Of a stretch of 64,000 bases of DNA, positions 61,561 through 64,000 are shown piece by piece. Numbering within the stretch: position 1 is the first letter of the stretch; the number at the start of each line of letters is the position of its first letter. The notes beneath the pieces were generated by a model that saw nothing but the letters and a program-made list of their open reading frames with translations, had not been told where the DNA came from and did not search any database. The stretch comes from Flaviaestuariibacter sp. GTDB taxonomy: Bacteria > Bacteroidota > Bacteroidia > Chitinophagales > Chitinophagaceae. The stretch lies in the NCBI GenBank assembly GCA_025963645.1, contig JAOQAI010000004.1, forward strand, positions 25,419 through 89,418, given 5' to 3'. The position numbers and the translations under genes were made by a program.

Positions 61561-62885
61561 AAATTACAGTTGTTGGTACCGGATATGTCGGATTGGTTTC
61601 GGGTACTTGCTTTGCGGAAACGGGTAACCAGGTTACCTGCGTTGACATCGATCAAAAGAAAGTAGCCAAATTGCAGGCTGGAGTAATAACTATTTACGAG
61701 CCCGGACTGGAGAAGCTTTTTCAACGCAATATCAAAGAAGACCGGCTGCATTTTACCACGGATCTAGCTGACGGAATCAAGGATGCTGCAATTATCTTTT
61801 TAGCGCTCCCTACACCTCCCGGTGAAGATGGCTCGGCAGACCTGAAATATGTGCTGGGTGTGGCAGCGGAAATTGGCAAACTACTGCAGGGCTATAAAGT
61901 TATTGTAAATAAAAGCACCGTACCTGTAGGCACAGCTAAAAAAGTAAGTGATGCCATACGCAAAAATTACAAAGGCGAATTCGATGTCGTTTCCAATCCC
62001 GAGTTTTTACGGGAGGGTGTAGCGGTAGAGGATTTTATGAAGCCGGACCGCGTGGTAGTAGGTACTACCTCAGAAAGGGCGAAGAAGGTAATGAACGACC
62101 TGTATGCGCCCTATGTGCGCCAAGGCAACCCGGTCATATATATGGACGAGCCCTCAGCTGAACTCACCAAATATGCCGCTAATTCGTTCCTGGCTACCAA
62201 GATCACTTTCATGAATGAAATAGCCCGTCTTTGCGAAAAGCTGGGTGCTGATGTGGATGCGGTGCGCAGGGGCATTGGTACAGACGACCGCATCGGCAAG
62301 CGTTTTCTGTTTCCGGGTATCGGCTATGGGGGTAGCTGTTTTCCAAAAGATGTGCAGGCCCTGGTACGTTCCTCACATGAAGTAGATTATGATTTCAAAA
62401 TATTAGAGGCGGTACTGCAGGTAAATGACGACCAGAGGCTGCACCTGATGCCAAAGATCAAGAAGTATTTCAACAACGATTTGGTAGGAAAGCATTTTGC
62501 GATATGGGGATTGGCCTTCAAGCCTAATACGGATGATATCCGCGAAGCGCCGGCACTTTACATGATAAAAGCATTGCTGGGTGAAGGCGCCACGGTAACC
62601 GTATTTGACCCAGAGGCGATGGAAAACGTGGCGCAGCAGTTTGACTCGGTTATCAACTATGCAGAAAGCCAATACGGGGCATTGACCGATGCAGACGCCC
62701 TTATCATAGCCACCGAGTGGAATGAGTTCCGCACGCCGGAGTTTGAAAAGATAAGCGGGGCCTTAAAGAACAAGGCCATTTTTGACGGGCGGAACCTGTT
62801 TGATGTGCCCGAGATGGAAGCGCTCGGATTTCATTATGAGAGTGTTGGCCGCCGGGCAGCCGTCACAAAGGAGGCAATGGTATGA
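61557..62885 (+). CDS. ugd: UDP-glucose 6-dehydrogenase
   Basis: This 442-residue NAD-dependent dehydrogenase has the Rossmann motif [15 protein letters not shown], the conserved NPEFLREG and the active-site cysteine in [10 protein letters not shown]. It oxidises UDP-glucose to UDP-glucuronate. It overlaps fcl by 4 bp and the decarboxylase gene by 4 bp, which agrees with a shared pathway: its product is the substrate of the next enzyme. Confidence 0.97.
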   Translation: MKITVVGTGYVGLVSGTCFAETGNQVTCVDIDQKKVAKLQAGVITIYEPGLEKLFQRNIKEDRLHFTTDLADGIKDAAIIFLALPTPPGEDGSADLKYVLGVAAEIGKLLQGYKVIVNKSTVPVGTAKKVSDAIRKNYKGEFDVVSNPEFLREGVAVEDFMKPDRVVVGTTSERAKKVMNDLYAPYVRQGNPVIYMDEPSAELTKYAANSFLATKITFMNEIARLCEKLGADVDAVRRGIGTDDRIGKRFLFPGIGYGGSCFPKDVQALVRSSHEVDYDFKILEAVLQVNDDQRLHLMPKIKKYFNNDLVGKHFAIWGLAFKPNTDDIREAPALYMIKALLGEGATVTVFDPEAMENVAQQFDSVINYAESQYGALTDADALIIATEWNEFRTPEFEKISGALKNKAIFDGRNLFDVPEMEALGFHYESVGRRAAVTKEAMV

Positions 62886-63859
62886 AAAGAATATTGATCA
62901 CCGGTGCGGCGGGCTTCCTTGGCTCCCATTTATGCGACAGGGCTATAAAGGATAGATACCATGTGATAGGCATGGATAATCTTATTACCGGCGACTTAAA
63001 AAATATCGAACATCTTTTTCCGCTACCTCAGTTTGAATTTTATCATCATGATGTGACAAAATTCATTCACATTCCTGGCAATCTCGACTACATACTGCAT
63101 TTTGCCTCACCTGCAAGCCCTATTGATTATTTAAAGATCCCTATTCAAACACTGAAAGTAGGCGCGATGGGCACACATAATTGCTTGGGCCTGGCAAAAG
63201 CGAAGGGCGCCCGCATATTGGTAGCATCTACCTCTGAAGTGTATGGCGATCCGCTGATACATCCGCAAACAGAAGAATACTGGGGACATGTGAACCCGGT
63301 AGGACCTCGTGGTGTGTATGATGAAGCCAAGCGCTATATGGAATCCATCACGATGGCGTATCATACGTTTCATGGCGTGGAGACAAGAATCATACGCATT
63401 TTCAACACGTATGGGCCACGTATGCGGTTGAATGATGGCCGTGCCTTGCCTGCTTTTATAGGACAGGCTTTACGTGGCGAGAATCTGACCCTATTTGGTG
63501 ATGGCTCTCAGACCCGGTCTTTTTGCTATGTAGATGACCTGGTAGAAGGTATTTATCGGTTACTACTCAGTAATTATGTCATGCCTGTTAATGTGGGTAA
63601 CCCCGATGAAATAAGTCTGAAAGAATTTGCAGAAGAAGTGCTTGCCCTTACAGGGAATAAAGTAGGGATTGATTATAAACCTTTACCAGAAGATGACCCA
63701 AAGCAAAGACGTCCGGATATTAGTAAAGCTAAGCAAATACTGGGCTGGCAGCCTAGAGTGAACCGAAAGGAAGGATTAAAGATTACATATGAGTATTTTA
63801 AGTCCCTTTCTCCAGAAGAGTGGAGTAAGAAACCCAAAGAATTCAATTCGATAAAATAG
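62882..63859 (+). CDS. UDP-glucuronate decarboxylase (UDP-xylose synthase)
   Basis: This 325-residue SDR has [12 protein letters not shown], the [18 protein letters not shown] signature of UDP-xylose synthases, [13 protein letters not shown] and the catalytic YDEAK. It decarboxylates UDP-glucuronate to UDP-xylose. The 4-bp overlap with ugd supports the pairing. Length is typical. Confidence 0.95.
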   Translation: MKRILITGAAGFLGSHLCDRAIKDRYHVIGMDNLITGDLKNIEHLFPLPQFEFYHHDVTKFIHIPGNLDYILHFASPASPIDYLKIPIQTLKVGAMGTHNCLGLAKAKGARILVASTSEVYGDPLIHPQTEEYWGHVNPVGPRGVYDEAKRYMESITMAYHTFHGVETRIIRIFNTYGPRMRLNDGRALPAFIGQALRGENLTLFGDGSQTRSFCYVDDLVEGIYRLLLSNYVMPVNVGNPDEISLKEFAEEVLALTGNKVGIDYKPLPEDDPKQRRPDISKAKQILGWQPRVNRKEGLKITYEYFKSLSPEEWSKKPKEFNSIK

Positions 63860-63867
63860 TTATTTTG

Positions 63868-64000
63868 ATGTATCAGGAGTTATTAGATAAGAAAGCGAAG
63901 CTGGCGGTAGTGGGACTCGGTTATGTGGGACTGCCCATTGCCCTGGAGTTTGCGAAGCAAATTTCGGTGATTGGCTTTGACATCAATGCCCAGCGGGTAG
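63868..64000 (+). CDS. nucleotide-sugar dehydrogenase, WbpO/TviB-like (cut by window edge)
   Basis: The first 44 codons begin MYQELLDKKAKLAVVGLGYV followed by GLPIALEF, the Rossmann start of UDP-N-acetylhexosamine 6-dehydrogenases. The N-terminal leader and GLPIALEFA fit the WbpO/TviB branch better than UDP-glucose dehydrogenase. It follows the decarboxylase by 8 bp. With the 56684 epimerase it could give UDP-GalNAc uronate. The rest is outside the window. Confidence 0.85.
   Translation, partial: MYQELLDKKAKLAVVGLGYVGLPIALEFAKQISVIGFDINAQRV

Noticed and set aside
1..64000. CRISPR arrays, tRNA or rRNA genes, prophage, integrase, insertion sequences
   Set aside because: No regularly spaced direct repeats of CRISPR size, no cloverleaf or rRNA-like stretch, and no transposase, integrase or phage structural protein was found when reading the window.

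Overview
The window comes from a member of the Bacteroidota, most probably the family Chitinophagaceae. The evidence is signal-peptide beta-barrel proteins of the PorT type, C-terminal type IX secretion (T9SS) sorting domains of types A and B, an UpxY/NusG-type antiterminator at the head of a polysaccharide locus, LytS/LytTR two-component genes, a four-helix-bundle (S23/IVS) gene inside a sugar locus, and several promoters that match the Bacteroidota consensus (TTG or TTTG, 19-20 nt, TAnnTTTG). No rRNA, tRNA, CRISPR array, transposase, integrase or phage gene was seen. It reads as ordinary chromosome, with one degenerate gene and several small repeat families. The species call is inference; no database was searched.

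Positions 1-16500 hold the 3' end of acetyl-CoA synthetase, an L,D-transpeptidase, an ECF sigma / anti-sigma / outer-membrane-protein operon, a glycine-rich RRM RNA-binding protein preceded by an orphan terminator, small membrane proteins, a LiaF-like protein, a LytS/LytTR sensor-regulator pair, a penicillin-acylase-family hydrolase, a truncated OmpL-like porin and a GNAT-nitrilase fusion. Positions 17000-22800 form an envelope cluster: a lipoprotein with four Ig-like repeats and an ice-binding (DUF3494) domain, a large OmpA-type protein, a glycine-zipper OmpA lipoprotein and a coiled-coil periplasmic protein. Positions 22900-30150 contain a stand-alone PAS protein, two zinc alcohol/formaldehyde dehydrogenases, a T9SS cargo protein and a pair of M16 proteases, one of which lacks the zinc motif.

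Positions 30286-37688 are a tight five-gene signalling operon: REC-PAS kinase, 1343-residue NIT-HAMP-GAF hybrid kinase with three REC domains, single REC, CheR, and CheB without a receiver. There is no chemoreceptor, CheA or CheW. Positions 38261-41330 encode bacterial NHEJ: LigD with ligase and polymerase domains but no phosphoesterase domain, a 67-residue CxxC protein, and Ku. Positions 41500-52250 are mixed: a PAS kinase, a YeiH-type exporter, a lytic transglycosylase, a gliding/T9SS type B protein, a fatty acid desaturase, a TerB-like protein, an 11-bp tandem repeat upstream of an XRE regulator, and a DUF5009 membrane acyltransferase.

Positions 52278-64000 are the start of a capsule or exopolysaccharide locus. 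A near-consensus promoter precedes upxY-like, wza-like and wzc-like genes. Nucleotide-sugar genes follow: a UDP-HexNAc 4-epimerase, dTDP-glucose 4,6-dehydratase, GDP-mannose 4,6-dehydratase with GDP-fucose synthase, UDP-glucose dehydrogenase with UDP-glucuronate decarboxylase, and the start of a UDP-HexNAc dehydrogenase. Together these predict GDP-L-fucose, UDP-glucuronate, UDP-xylose, UDP-HexNAc uronate and a dTDP-6-deoxy-4-keto sugar. The locus continues past the right edge, where glycosyltransferases and the flippase/polymerase would be expected. The most distinctive observations are an intergenic repeat captured in frame inside rfbB, the CheB/CheR-hybrid-kinase operon without a chemosensory core, the small CxxC protein between ligD and ku, the orphan terminator beside the RRM gene, the four 11-bp iterons, and the duplicated LLYIDxEL module in the anti-sigma-like protein.
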